Virus record (IMG/VR): IMGVR_UViG_3300028364_000167
Coordinates: 1-21,503 of that record
DNA from: a virus
Reading direction: 5' to 3' (one strand)
DNA length: 21,503 bases
Numbering within the stretch: position 1 is the first letter of the stretch; every line of letters begins with the position of its first letter. Shown piece after piece: positions 12,410 through 21,100 of this stretch. The notes under the pieces are model-generated. The model did not search any database, had not been told where the DNA came from, and worked only from the letters and a program-made list of their open reading frames with translations. The position numbers and the translations under genes were made by a program.

Positions 12410-12697
12410 TTAGGCCACTATGCTGGAACAGATGGCAGTCAGGTAGTTGGTTTCGTTGTCCCGCGAACGTGCGTAGACCCGGCTCAAAGCCTCGATCCCC
12501 TCCAAACTGAGGTTCGCCAGAGTGCTGGGGTTGTCGTCGTCAAAGATCATCGTTACCGCCGGGACGACTCCATCAGGCAAGGTCGGCCCGACGTGGATCA
12601 AGACAGGACCGGGAGATCGAAGCTGCAAGAAGACGCTGGTGGCCTCCTCGATCAGAACCCACGACTGCGTGACTTCATGCGATGTGGTTGCTGTCAT
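12410..12697 (-). CDS. Small putative tail protein, 95 aa
   Basis: AGAGGG six bases upstream supports the ATG. The protein looks like a compact beta-sandwich (SWVLIEEATSVFLQLRSPGP, then VLIHVGPTLPDG) followed by a helix (SLEGIEALSRVYARS). No signal peptide or membrane segment is seen. No family is recognised. Its place directly downstream of the gpJ-like hub gene and upstream of the fibre genes suggests a virion component of the tail tip, by context only. Confidence 0.7.
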   Translation of the reverse strand: MTATTSHEVTQSWVLIEEATSVFLQLRSPGPVLIHVGPTLPDGVVPAVTMIFDDDNPSTLANLSLEGIEALSRVYARSRDNETNYLTAICSSIVA

Positions 12698-12747
12698 GTT
12701 TGACCCTCTGCTTGGCGGAACCTACTACAGGGAGGTGGAAACGTCCA

Positions 12748-15210
12748 CTAACGAACCTGCCCCCACGCGAAGCCCCAGCCGTTGCCCCAGCCCGTGTTGA
12801 CGAAGGTAAATTGCCGCCGCACTGCGGCACGAGACTCGTAGCCGTCCCGTTCGGTCAAAACCTCAATCCAACCGGACTGCGATGGGCCGAAGTCAACCAG
12901 ATTTAGGGTCAATGACTCCCCGGTCAGCCCCGTCTCCTCATGCTCCAAAGTCCCGTCGAAGTTGATGATCCGAACCGTCGTTGTCGTGCCTGCCTCGTGC
13001 GTCACCCCGGCTGCGTTCCACGCCAGCGGAACTTGGTCTTCCCGGGTGCGGTTTCGGTTGGCCCATGTGACCGCATAGGTCGCCGGGGGAGACACTTCCT
13101 CTGAATAGTCCACCCCGTTGAACCCAGCCCCGTCAAGCTGGACGTTGGCAGGTCGGAACGGCAGGATCGGCCTGTCTGTGGGCGTGAAGTTGACGGTCGG
13201 GACGGACGAAAGAGTGAGTGACCGACCGCCGACAACCGGCTGAAAGCGGTAGGGGATCAGCACGGCGGCTACACGGTCCTGCGGATCGAAGTCCTCGGCA
13301 AAATCAGGGAAGGCGCTGATCCGAGTCCCCGTCGGCCACGCTTGGGGCACCGTGTCGTAGAGACCTCGCAGAACCGTCCACTCCCCGGCGGCAAAGGTGT
13401 AGAGCATGACCAGTTCTGACACTGCATCGGTGTCGCCGAGCATCAAGACCCTGCCGGGCGAGGTAGTCTCTGCCCCCAGCGCGGACCCTTCGGCTTCGGT
13501 CAGGGTCGAGAAGACTTCGGGCACCCAATCCGACGTGATCTGCCGCGACCTGAACGTGTCCACCGTGGCGATCTGTTGGCTGGGACTCGTAGCATTGGGT
13601 TGCGGGACCGGCCCGTAGACACGCACTTCCTCAACCGGAAGGGAGGCGTGGTCCACAATGAACCCGATGGGAAGGCTGGGCCACAAGGCGTCGAGGGCCG
13701 CGACAGTGAGGCCCGTGGTGGACGTCATGATGGGCATGGGGATAGTCACGGGGATCGAGACAGTCAGCGGCGCAGGCAAGGCGGTCGTCTGCACTGCCAG
13801 CCCGGCCTGCGGCGCACGGTAGGCGTTCGTCGCCGACGAAAACAGGTCTTCCACGACGTCAAACCTGACCTCTGTGCTATCCGGCCCGCCGGGGTCCACC
13901 TTCATGACCCGGACTATCATGGCAACAATTCCGTCCTCGGGCCATTGCAGCACGAAGGTATCGCCGGGTTTGACACTGGCAAAATTGCGGTCGCCCCGCA
14001 CTTGCGCCGAGAACAAGGCAAGCGACAATTCTGCAAGATCACGATCAGCCAAAACCTGTGCCAACTGCGGCCAGCGGACTGCCTTATACTCTTTGGTCTC
14101 AGGTCGGACACGCCCGTTTTGGATAGCGATGTTGGCGAGGTTGGTAGACTCGACCGTGGACATTTCTTCGGTCGTGGGGTCCGTATATTGCACGATTATA
14201 CGGTTGGCGGTCTCGCCCCACAACATGCGTTTGCGGTTTCGCACGTCCGCGTTGCTCGGGTTGATCGTTCGGCTGCCGTCGAAGAAGGCGTTGTCATCGC
14301 GCAGCAACCGCATCGTCCAGAGGCCGCTGTCCGGGTCCACAAACAAGAAGGCGCGGATCGTGTTCAGGATTTCCTGCACATAATCCTTCACCTTCATCTG
14401 GGCCGTCCAGATCATCGACATGCCGAACTTTTCCGTGTGGAGTTGCTCGGCAGCAGTGAGGAAAGAGGCCGCATGGATGCCCGCGACTGGTATTCCTGAG
14501 CCGTAGTCCTCCGAGATGATCGCCTCGTAGATCATGTATGCCGGGTTCGCCCCGGGCAGCTTGGTCAAGCCGTTCTCGCCGGGGTAGAGCGGCTGTTCCT
14601 CGTTCTCCTCGTAGTCCTCACCAGAGATGCCGCTGTCGTGCGTCTGGTCATCGTCGTCAGGCCAGATAACACGCCACGCGCCGCCACCCGCAGGCCCCGG
14701 CGGGCAGTAGCTGACGGTCACGTCTGCGGGAGGAATCGTGACGACGTTCTGGCCCCAATAAAAGCCCGCCGAGTCACCCGTCGCGTTCTCGCTGGTCCCA
14801 CCGAACAGGCTGGCAAACTGTGTCAGATAATTGGCGGCAAAGGACGGAATGCGGTCAGATACAGTCACCCCCGCCGTGCCCCGGAAGAACACTGATGCGA
14901 AGCCCCGATAGGCAGGGATCTCAGCTAGAGGAAGGTCAAGCCGGGCAGCCAAAGGCGTAGACGCAACTTCGTTCCAGCGGCCCATAGTGACGTCCATGTC
15001 GCCATAGATGCCACCACTCCCCTTGGTCCCGCCGAAGAGTTCCGTGTTGTTCAGGCGAATCGTCCGCGAATTTACGACGTCGCCCAACCATGCGATCTTT
15101 CCGCCGATCCGCACCCGGTAGATCGCGTCGATAGGGCCGTGGCAAATTCCATATTGAAGGCTCGCAAGATAGTCATAGACCTTTTGCTGCTGCCCGCCTT
15201 TTTTCCCCAC
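12748..15210 (-). CDS. Central tail hub / host specificity protein (gpJ-like)
   Basis: The 820-residue protein is placed and built like the lambda gpJ / GTA megatron class of tail hub, which closes the tail tip and projects toward the receptor. The start GQQQKVYDYLASLQYGICHG, with PIDAI following, is typical of these hubs (a C-H-G-P-x-D motif). The central part (about 260-430), with VQEILNTIRAFLFVDPDSGL and later NRIIVQYTDP, resembles the Phage-tail_3 domain. The C-terminal 150 residues contain a fibronectin-III-like domain (TYAVTWANRNRTREDQVPLA). The end is Gly/Trp-rich (TGWGNGWGFAWGQVR). An acidic low-complexity stretch (DDDDQTHDSG and EENEEQP) lies near 185-210. It starts with GTG, backed by GGGAGG at 15217-15222. 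Confidence 0.85.
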   Translation of the reverse strand: MGKKGGQQQKVYDYLASLQYGICHGPIDAIYRVRIGGKIAWLGDVVNSRTIRLNNTELFGGTKGSGGIYGDMDVTMGRWNEVASTPLAARLDLPLAEIPAYRGFASVFFRGTAGVTVSDRIPSFAANYLTQFASLFGGTSENATGDSAGFYWGQNVVTIPPADVTVSYCPPGPAGGGAWRVIWPDDDDQTHDSGISGEDYEENEEQPLYPGENGLTKLPGANPAYMIYEAIISEDYGSGIPVAGIHAASFLTAAEQLHTEKFGMSMIWTAQMKVKDYVQEILNTIRAFLFVDPDSGLWTMRLLRDDNAFFDGSRTINPSNADVRNRKRMLWGETANRIIVQYTDPTTEEMSTVESTNLANIAIQNGRVRPETKEYKAVRWPQLAQVLADRDLAELSLALFSAQVRGDRNFASVKPGDTFVLQWPEDGIVAMIVRVMKVDPGGPDSTEVRFDVVEDLFSSATNAYRAPQAGLAVQTTALPAPLTVSIPVTIPMPIMTSTTGLTVAALDALWPSLPIGFIVDHASLPVEEVRVYGPVPQPNATSPSQQIATVDTFRSRQITSDWVPEVFSTLTEAEGSALGAETTSPGRVLMLGDTDAVSELVMLYTFAAGEWTVLRGLYDTVPQAWPTGTRISAFPDFAEDFDPQDRVAAVLIPYRFQPVVGGRSLTLSSVPTVNFTPTDRPILPFRPANVQLDGAGFNGVDYSEEVSPPATYAVTWANRNRTREDQVPLAWNAAGVTHEAGTTTTVRIINFDGTLEHEETGLTGESLTLNLVDFGPSQSGWIEVLTERDGYESRAAVRRQFTFVNTGWGNGWGFAWGQVR

Positions 15211-15211
15211 G

Positions 15212-15406
15212 TCAGACCTCCCGATTTTCGGCTACGTCGCCGACGCGCTTGAACTGAGAGTCGTTTATTGTGCGCCACTCAGCCAGAGGAATACCGTCTT
15301 GAGTCAACTTCCGCCAGTCAAGACCAACCTCCCGGGCAGCTTGGAGAACGCCCCTGCCGCAAAAGCCTGCGGCCAGACCGTCGGCCAGCGTCACACGGTC
15401 GGCCAT
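15212..15406 (-). CDS. Small hypothetical tail-module protein, 64 aa
   Basis: The gene starts at an ATG overlapping the previous stop (TGATG). A GTG at 15409, three bases earlier, has slightly better spacing to AAGG and would add one residue. The product is helical in its first half (LADGLAAGFCGRGVLQAARE), followed by VGLDWRKLTQDGIPLAEW. No family is recognised. It is inserted between the small membrane protein and the gpJ-like hub, so a role in hub assembly is possible by context. Its stop lies immediately before the hub start codon. Confidence 0.65.
   Translation of the reverse strand: MADRVTLADGLAAGFCGRGVLQAAREVGLDWRKLTQDGIPLAEWRTINDSQFKRVGDVAENREV
15217..15222 (-). promoter_or_regulatory. 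Strong RBS fixing the GTG start of the hub gene
   Basis: GGGAGG on the minus strand lies six bases before the GTG at 15210 and is among the best Shine-Dalgarno matches in the right arm. It decides in favour of the GTG, since the first in-frame ATG is much further downstream, beyond the conserved N-terminal motif. Confidence 0.7.
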
Positions 15407-15636
15407 CACACGTCAACCTTGCGGGTGCGCAGGGCTTTATCCCCAAAGTAGATGCCATTCAGACCTTTCACAGTGAGGGTTCCAACGACCTTGGGCATCT
15501 CCCGACCGGACTGGAACGTCGGCTCTTGCAGGTCTTTCAAGGAAGGCGGCGTCGGCTGTTTCGGCTTGGGCATAAGCAAGTATCCGAGGATGCTCAGACC
15601 GACAGCTACGATGACTTGGATCAGCCATATGGGCAT
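15406..15636 (-). CDS. Hub-associated N-terminal membrane-anchor protein, 76 aa
   Basis: The protein opens with a transmembrane or signal-like helix (PIWLIQVIVAVGLSILGYLL), then a Pro/Lys linker (MPKPKQPTPPSLKDLQ). A segment of the type found at the N-terminus of gpJ-like hubs follows: REMPKVVGTLTVKGLNGIYF and GDKAL, resembling GRPIPVVFGTV.I.G.N..YGD. It looks like a separated N-terminal piece of the hub gene downstream, a gene arrangement I recall from other siphophages. AAGGGG precedes the ATG, and one base separates it from the upstream stop. It probably acts in tail-tip assembly. Confidence 0.7.
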   Translation of the reverse strand: MPIWLIQVIVAVGLSILGYLLMPKPKQPTPPSLKDLQEPTFQSGREMPKVVGTLTVKGLNGIYFGDKALRTRKVDV

Positions 15637-15637
15637 A

Positions 15638-16495
15638 TCAAAAACCCCTTTCTCGGATCGGGTTCTCCGTAGGAATCCACGGCTGCCCGCCGTAGTTGTT
15701 GGCGTTGTTGTGCAACCTGACGCAATGCTCCAAGGTGCGGGCGCAGCCGAGATGGACCGTTATGTCGTCGCCCACGGCGAGACCACGCAAGGGGCCGAGA
15801 AGGTCCACATAGTCGCTTCCTGCGTCACGGATTGTCAGGAACTCTGCACCTTGAGGCCCCTCCCACGTCGCGTAGCCGCCCACATAGTCCGAAGGGTTGG
15901 TATCCGTCTTGCGCCAGCCGGTAGCAGCGACAAAGTGAACCCGACCCGGGACAAGGGGGCTTATGATCGAGACGACGTTCGCCGTGGCCCCCGCCGACCG
16001 GGAGGCCGCACACCGGGTCTCGTAGAGTGGGTGGCCGCACGTCCACGAATAGAACCTTTGCAGGCCGGGCATTTCCAGATCGGATACTGGCGTCTTGCAC
16101 TCAAGGGTCGCCTCGGAGCCTTCCCGGTTGCTCTCCGTGATAATGCCTGCCCAGACCGTGCTGAAGTCGGACAAGTTCTGAGCCGTTGCGGGAACCGCAG
16201 GCATCTGGCCGACCCGGATTACCAATCCGACGACGACGTTCGGCGGGAACTGCACGAAGAGTTCCGCGAGCGCGCAGTCGAGAGGCATCTTCAGTTGGAT
16301 ATTCGACTGTTGCCCGTTGCCTTCGACCTTGGCCGAGTTGCGAGTAATCGCCACCGGCTCATAAGTTTCACCGCCCACGATCAGGGCAACAGGCGCGTCC
16401 GTGTAGCGAAACAAGGACGCCGCCTCGCGGCCATAGACAACCTCGAAAATCTCGACAGGCCGCGTGGAGTCAACTGATCCTTGGAAGTATGGCAT
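15638..16495 (-). CDS. DUF2163/BR0599 tail hub protein (GTA gp13-like)
   Basis: The 285-residue protein matches the DUF2163/Phage_BR0599 family, whose gene transfer agent member is the tail hub protein and whose lambda analogue is gpL. The family end motif is present: CARTLEHCVRLHNNANNYGG, then QPWIP. The N-terminal half contains ALIVGGETYEPVAITRNSAK, typical of the DUF2163 part. Four cysteines, C153, C162, C251 and C258, are placed as two pairs. In lambda gpL and the Rhodobacter GTA hub, four cysteines hold an iron-sulphur cluster, so the same is likely here. The ribosome binding site is weak, and the start lies three bases after the upstream stop, suggesting coupling. Confidence 0.87.
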   Translation of the reverse strand: MPYFQGSVDSTRPVEIFEVVYGREAASLFRYTDAPVALIVGGETYEPVAITRNSAKVEGNGQQSNIQLKMPLDCALAELFVQFPPNVVVGLVIRVGQMPAVPATAQNLSDFSTVWAGIITESNREGSEATLECKTPVSDLEMPGLQRFYSWTCGHPLYETRCAASRSAGATANVVSIISPLVPGRVHFVAATGWRKTDTNPSDYVGGYATWEGPQGAEFLTIRDAGSDYVDLLGPLRGLAVGDDITVHLGCARTLEHCVRLHNNANNYGGQPWIPTENPIRERGF

Positions 16496-16498
16496 GGG

Positions 16499-18193
16499 TC
16501 ACTCATCAGGTTCGGGCGGTTCATCTAGGGAGAGAAGGGTCACGGTAGATTCCGCCACTTCCCCGGTGCGCAGGGCCACCGTAAGCCGATCTTGGTCGAA
16601 ACGATAGAGGCCATACGGCTCAGCCGTGACCGGCAGCGGGACGGTGATCGGCTGGTAGGTCTCGAATATGTCGTAGTCCTCGGGAAGATCGGCCCAAGAC
16701 AGGCTAAACTCATGGCGCGTGGTCAGAATGTCATCCGTCGTGCCGAGTTGCATAAACGCCAATTCGATCCGCATGAACCAAGCCTCTACAGGCACGGCAA
16801 GGTTCACCGCTCCGTTATAGTAGATGCCAGTGCTAGGGGCATCGTCGCCATCCACGCTATAGTCATATACCTCCTGCCTCTGGCCGCGCGTTCGGTTCCC
16901 ATCCGAGTCCCAGCGTTCCCGGTTATCTACGTTTTGGTTGTGGTCGAAGTCAACTTCGAGGGTGAACAACCCGTTTGACAGCGGCGGGCCAGCGGGACTG
17001 CCATCCACATAGGAACAGAACACGGTCCAATTAAGGGTCACGAGGCCCGCTTCGATGTGGGCGCGGCTAGGGCCGGAAGGAGTCTCGATCTGAAAGGTTT
17101 CTTTCACGGGAAACAACCCCCCCTGAAAAGTTACCGGAACGCCACGTCGCCCGGCATATCTAGACATGCGGTCCACAAGCTGCACCGAACCGTCAGAGCC
17201 GGTCAACTCGAAAAGGTCTGGCCCACGGCGGCTGAAGGGATAAAGCCCCGGATAGTGTTCAAGCGCGCTGGCGTTCAGCCCGGTCGGCCCGGGTTCATCA
17301 GGATAGACCACCGTGCCCATGACCAGTTTCGGCTGGTAGGTCCGCGCAAAGAACCTTTTTTGCCTGCCATAGTGGCGTATGAAGAAGTCGGTGAAAGCCT
17401 CCACTTCCTCCCCGTCCACAAGCAGATGCTGCTCTTGCCGGTTGAACCCATAGGTGGAATGGGGAGCGTAGAGGTCGCGCAGCCCGTGCCGGGACACGAC
17501 TTCCTCCAAGTAGGGCGTTTCTCTGATCGTCAAACCGTCTCGCCAGTTGGCGCGAAAGTCGAACAACTCCAAAGGTAGCTGTCCGGGCGTCGTGTGACTC
17601 CGACGCGCTGTGGTCAGGGGTAGGGCGGGCGATCTGCCGTCGAAGTCAAATCGGGGCTTAGCGGCCAACCCCATGCGCCGGGAGACGATCTGGAAGGTGT
17701 TGCTGTCGTGCCGGAAGGCTTGCCGGGCGAGGTATGCCCGTGAACCCGCAGGCCACGCCCTCAGGAGGCCCGTAGCGAGCGTGGCATTGTTCGCGCCAGT
17801 GAAGTCCACCACAACCCCTTCGTCCGCGTCAGGACCGTGCAGGATGAGCCTCACGTCATCGTCCAGCCACGCCGGGACTGCGCCGGTAAGGGACAACAGC
17901 GTGTCCCCTACATCAGCCGCCGCACTGAGCCTGACCGACTTGTAGAAGTAGGGCACGATCAGGGGGGCGTTCGGGGTCTGTCTGAGGTCGAACAGCGCGG
18001 CCAGCTTCCCCATACGCGCCCACGAACCGAACGACACCGCCGTCTTGGGGAACGGCAGCCACCCGACACGTTGTTCAGTCCCGTCGCGCGAGACGTTGAT
18101 CCGCGTGTCGAACTCAAATTCCATTTCCATAGACTGCGCGAAGTTCGGCCAGAAAGGAGCCGCGCCGCCGTATCGAGTCCAGTTTTCACCCAT
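16499..18193 (-). CDS. Large distal-tail-like protein, 564 aa
   Basis: By position, between the tape measure and the DUF2163 hub, this should be the distal tail protein (GTA gp12/DUF2460 or lambda gpM equivalent), which joins the tail tube to the tip. The N-terminus (WPNFAQSMEMEFEFDTRINV, then GTEQRVGWLPFPKTAVSF) resembles the start of tail proteins of this kind. At 564 residues it is far larger than the roughly 200 usual for DUF2460. Extra domains include a segment with HLLVDGEEVEAFTDFFIRHY (about 255-275) and a C-terminal beta-rich, acidic part (EVDFDHNQNVDNRERWDSDG). The start at 18193 overlaps the tape measure end by eight bases and has AAGG upstream; a start at 18226 is less likely. Confidence 0.75.
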   Translation of the reverse strand: MGENWTRYGGAAPFWPNFAQSMEMEFEFDTRINVSRDGTEQRVGWLPFPKTAVSFGSWARMGKLAALFDLRQTPNAPLIVPYFYKSVRLSAAADVGDTLLSLTGAVPAWLDDDVRLILHGPDADEGVVVDFTGANNATLATGLLRAWPAGSRAYLARQAFRHDSNTFQIVSRRMGLAAKPRFDFDGRSPALPLTTARRSHTTPGQLPLELFDFRANWRDGLTIRETPYLEEVVSRHGLRDLYAPHSTYGFNRQEQHLLVDGEEVEAFTDFFIRHYGRQKRFFARTYQPKLVMGTVVYPDEPGPTGLNASALEHYPGLYPFSRRGPDLFELTGSDGSVQLVDRMSRYAGRRGVPVTFQGGLFPVKETFQIETPSGPSRAHIEAGLVTLNWTVFCSYVDGSPAGPPLSNGLFTLEVDFDHNQNVDNRERWDSDGNRTRGQRQEVYDYSVDGDDAPSTGIYYNGAVNLAVPVEAWFMRIELAFMQLGTTDDILTTRHEFSLSWADLPEDYDIFETYQPITVPLPVTAEPYGLYRFDQDRLTVALRTGEVAESTVTLLSLDEPPEPDE

Positions 18194-21100
18194 TGAGAAT
18201 CGCCTTGAAAGAGTCTTTGTTGGCACGAATATGGTTCAGCAAGAGGTTGCCACCTTTGTCGGCTGCCAGAGCCGCGCGCATGACCGCTTCGCCGTCCACG
18301 AGGTTGTAGATCGTCATCTCGCCGCCACCGCCACCGCCACCGCTCGGCTTGCTGCTCTGGTTGTTGGGGTGCAGAGGGTCGTTCTCCGACGCCATATACT
18401 CGCCCTCTTTGGCGATGATCGGGACTTCGCCCGGGGACAACCCGCCGATCATGCCGCCGCCGTGGTAGCGGGCTGCACTCGCAAAGACGCCGGGGTTGAC
18501 GGTCTTGACCCGGTTGCCCCCGCCGACGCGCTTCGAGCCGACCCGCCCGCCCGTGTGGCCGGTGGCCGCAGTGATACCGACAAACGACCCGAAAGACGTT
18601 CCGCCAAAGGCCATTTGCAGCGCGTTGAAGATCGCCTGCTTCAGGATCATCTGTGCGATCTGGACTAGGAAATCACCAACAAATTGCAGGAAGGCGTCTC
18701 GGGCAGCGTCAAGCCGGTTCTCGCCGTTGGCGACCGCTTGCGCAAACTGGTCGAACCCCTTGGCTAGGCCCTCAATGAAAAGACCCGAGAGGGTATCCCA
18801 CTTCAGGTAGGCGTTGTCCGCGTCCTGACCGAAGTTCTGAGTTTCGAGCCGGGCCGTGCCGAGTTGCGCGATAGCCGTCTCTGCTGCCGTGCCGCCGACC
18901 GCCTCCCAGAGTTTCTCGGCGTTGTCGATTGCGGTCAGAAGTTCAAGGTTGACCGCCGAGATTTGCTCTTGGAGTTCCATCGCCTTTTCGGTGTCACCGT
19001 TCTCGATGGAGGCTTCCAGCAGTTCTTGCAGCGCAGTTCGTTTCTCCGTGAGTTCGTTGATCCGCTCTTGAGCCTTCTCGGCGGCTTCGAGTTCGTCTGT
19101 GACCCCGGCACCAGCCCGTTCAGCGTCGTAGAGCGCAGACGTGCGCGTCGTCAGCAGGGCAATCTCCTGCGCAGTGATGTTGGGGTCGCTCGCCTTCGCT
19201 TGGCGAATAGCCGCCTCGATCAGAGCCTGCCGTTCGAGTCCCTGATTCATGAGATCCTGCTGGCGGATAGCAAACTCGGCGTCGTCAAGAGTGCTGCCGG
19301 TAGCCTCCCTTTGTGCAGCCGTTTCCTCGGCCAGACGCGAGGCTTCCGTAGCCGCGTCATTTGCCAGATCGCCCGCTGCCGCAAGGTCGAACGTCTCTCC
19401 TGCCAACGCTTCCACGGCTGCCAGTTGATCCGGCAAGATGTTGGGGTTGGCTGCCAGCGCCGCATTCCGCGCTTGGAGGATCTCAGCCTCACGTTCACGC
19501 CCCTCGTTGATGAGTTGCTGGACCTCAAGCTGTTGCCGCCCCTCTGCAAGGGCTTGGTTCTGGTCAAGTGTCGGCTGCGCACCTTCGATTTCCCGCTGCG
19601 CTGTCCCATCGGGGTCTGTGGTTGTCACGAAGATCGCAGCCTCTTGGGCGCGGCGACGGGCATTGATGCCCCCGTTGTCGTTAGACAGGCCAATGATCGC
19701 TTCTGCGATAGCGGCGTCACTGGCCCCGGCATTGATTGGGCCAGCAACCCGGCCCGGCAAATTGCCATAATTGTAGGCGATGCTGGTCAGCACAGCCTGC
19801 TGACTCTCCTCCATGCCCCGGAAGGTGTCTGCCCCGATCTGCCCAATGATGACGTTCTGAAACTCCACCAAACGACGGGCCAGATCAGCTTCAGCTTCGT
19901 CTCGGGTAACTCGGCTTGATTGCTGGACCGTTTGGACTGACCCGTTGCGCATGAACGTGTTGGAACCGTATCCAGCGCGCCAGATATCTGGGCCAACCTG
20001 ATTCCCGTTCGCGTCGGTAGCGGGGTCGTTGTAGGGCACATTTCGGAAGCCCTCTTTGTCACGCACAAGTTGTGCGGAACGCTCGATGGCAGAACCTGTG
20101 AGCGGCGCACCCGCCGCAAGGTTGGCCGTAAATTCTCCGAGGAAGTTACCCAAGCCGCCGACGGCATCGTTGAGCGTGGTCCCGAGGTTTCCAAAACGCC
20201 CTGTGAGACCATCGAACGCACCGCCGATACCCTCCATCAAAGTGGTGATCTTGCCGAGGTCGCCCATCAGAACGTCAAAGATGCCCGACCACTGGAACCC
20301 GCCGATGGCAGTCGTCAATTCGTCCCATGCTTTGTTGACGTCCACGATTTCAAGGGCCGCTGCGAGAGCATCGTTGCGCAGCTTCACCATCGCATCCGAC
20401 TCTTCGAGCCGGGCAAAATACTCCTCCATCTCTGGAAGTTCTTTGAGTATGTCCCGCAGCGACCCGGTGAGTTTGTCCGTAGCCTCTTCCAGCTTCTCTA
20501 TCGCTTCGGCTGCATCGTCGCTGCTGGTCGCAAACGCTGCGATATCAGAAGCTGCTTCGGCCCCCCGGTTCGCAAGCCGTTCCATCGCAGCTTCGGCTTC
20601 TTCAGCAGTGCCTGTGTAAAGGGTCAGTATGTCGCGGGCCTGATCCATCGCAGTGTAGGCTTCGTCAAACTCTTTGGCACCATCGTCAAGCGCGTTGGCA
20701 AGGTCCATGTTGGCATCGGAACCGTCGCGGAAGGTCTCTGCCAGCTTGTCAAGTTCGGCGCGCAGATCTCGGGCGTCAACCTCGCCGCGCGTGACACTCT
20801 GCAACAGTTCGTCTACCGCGTCCTGATATTCCCGGCTGGCCTCACCAAAGAGGCGCGCAAGGTTCAACCCGAACAAGTTGGTTGCTGCCGTGCCTTGATC
20901 GGCTCGAAGCGCATCACCGATATTTTTGGCGCTATCCTGCACGGCTTCTTCGAGAAGTTGCAGGTTATTGCGGGCCTCTGTAACCGACCCGGACGTCACC
21001 GCTGCCATGAACTCCGCGACAGAACCATTAGCTTCTTCGTAGGCTTGCTGGACGTCCCCCATGATCCTTTCGTGGGATTCCATCGCCGTGTTCATGGCGC

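Noticed and set aside
13576-14499. Plus-strand ORF of 307 codons opposite the hub gene
   Set aside because: It is a shadow of the GC-rich hub gene with no ribosome binding site and no recognisable domain.
18864-19919. Plus-strand ORF of 351 codons opposite the tape measure gene
   Set aside because: It is antisense to a clear tape measure coding region; the composition is that of a mirrored coiled-coil gene.
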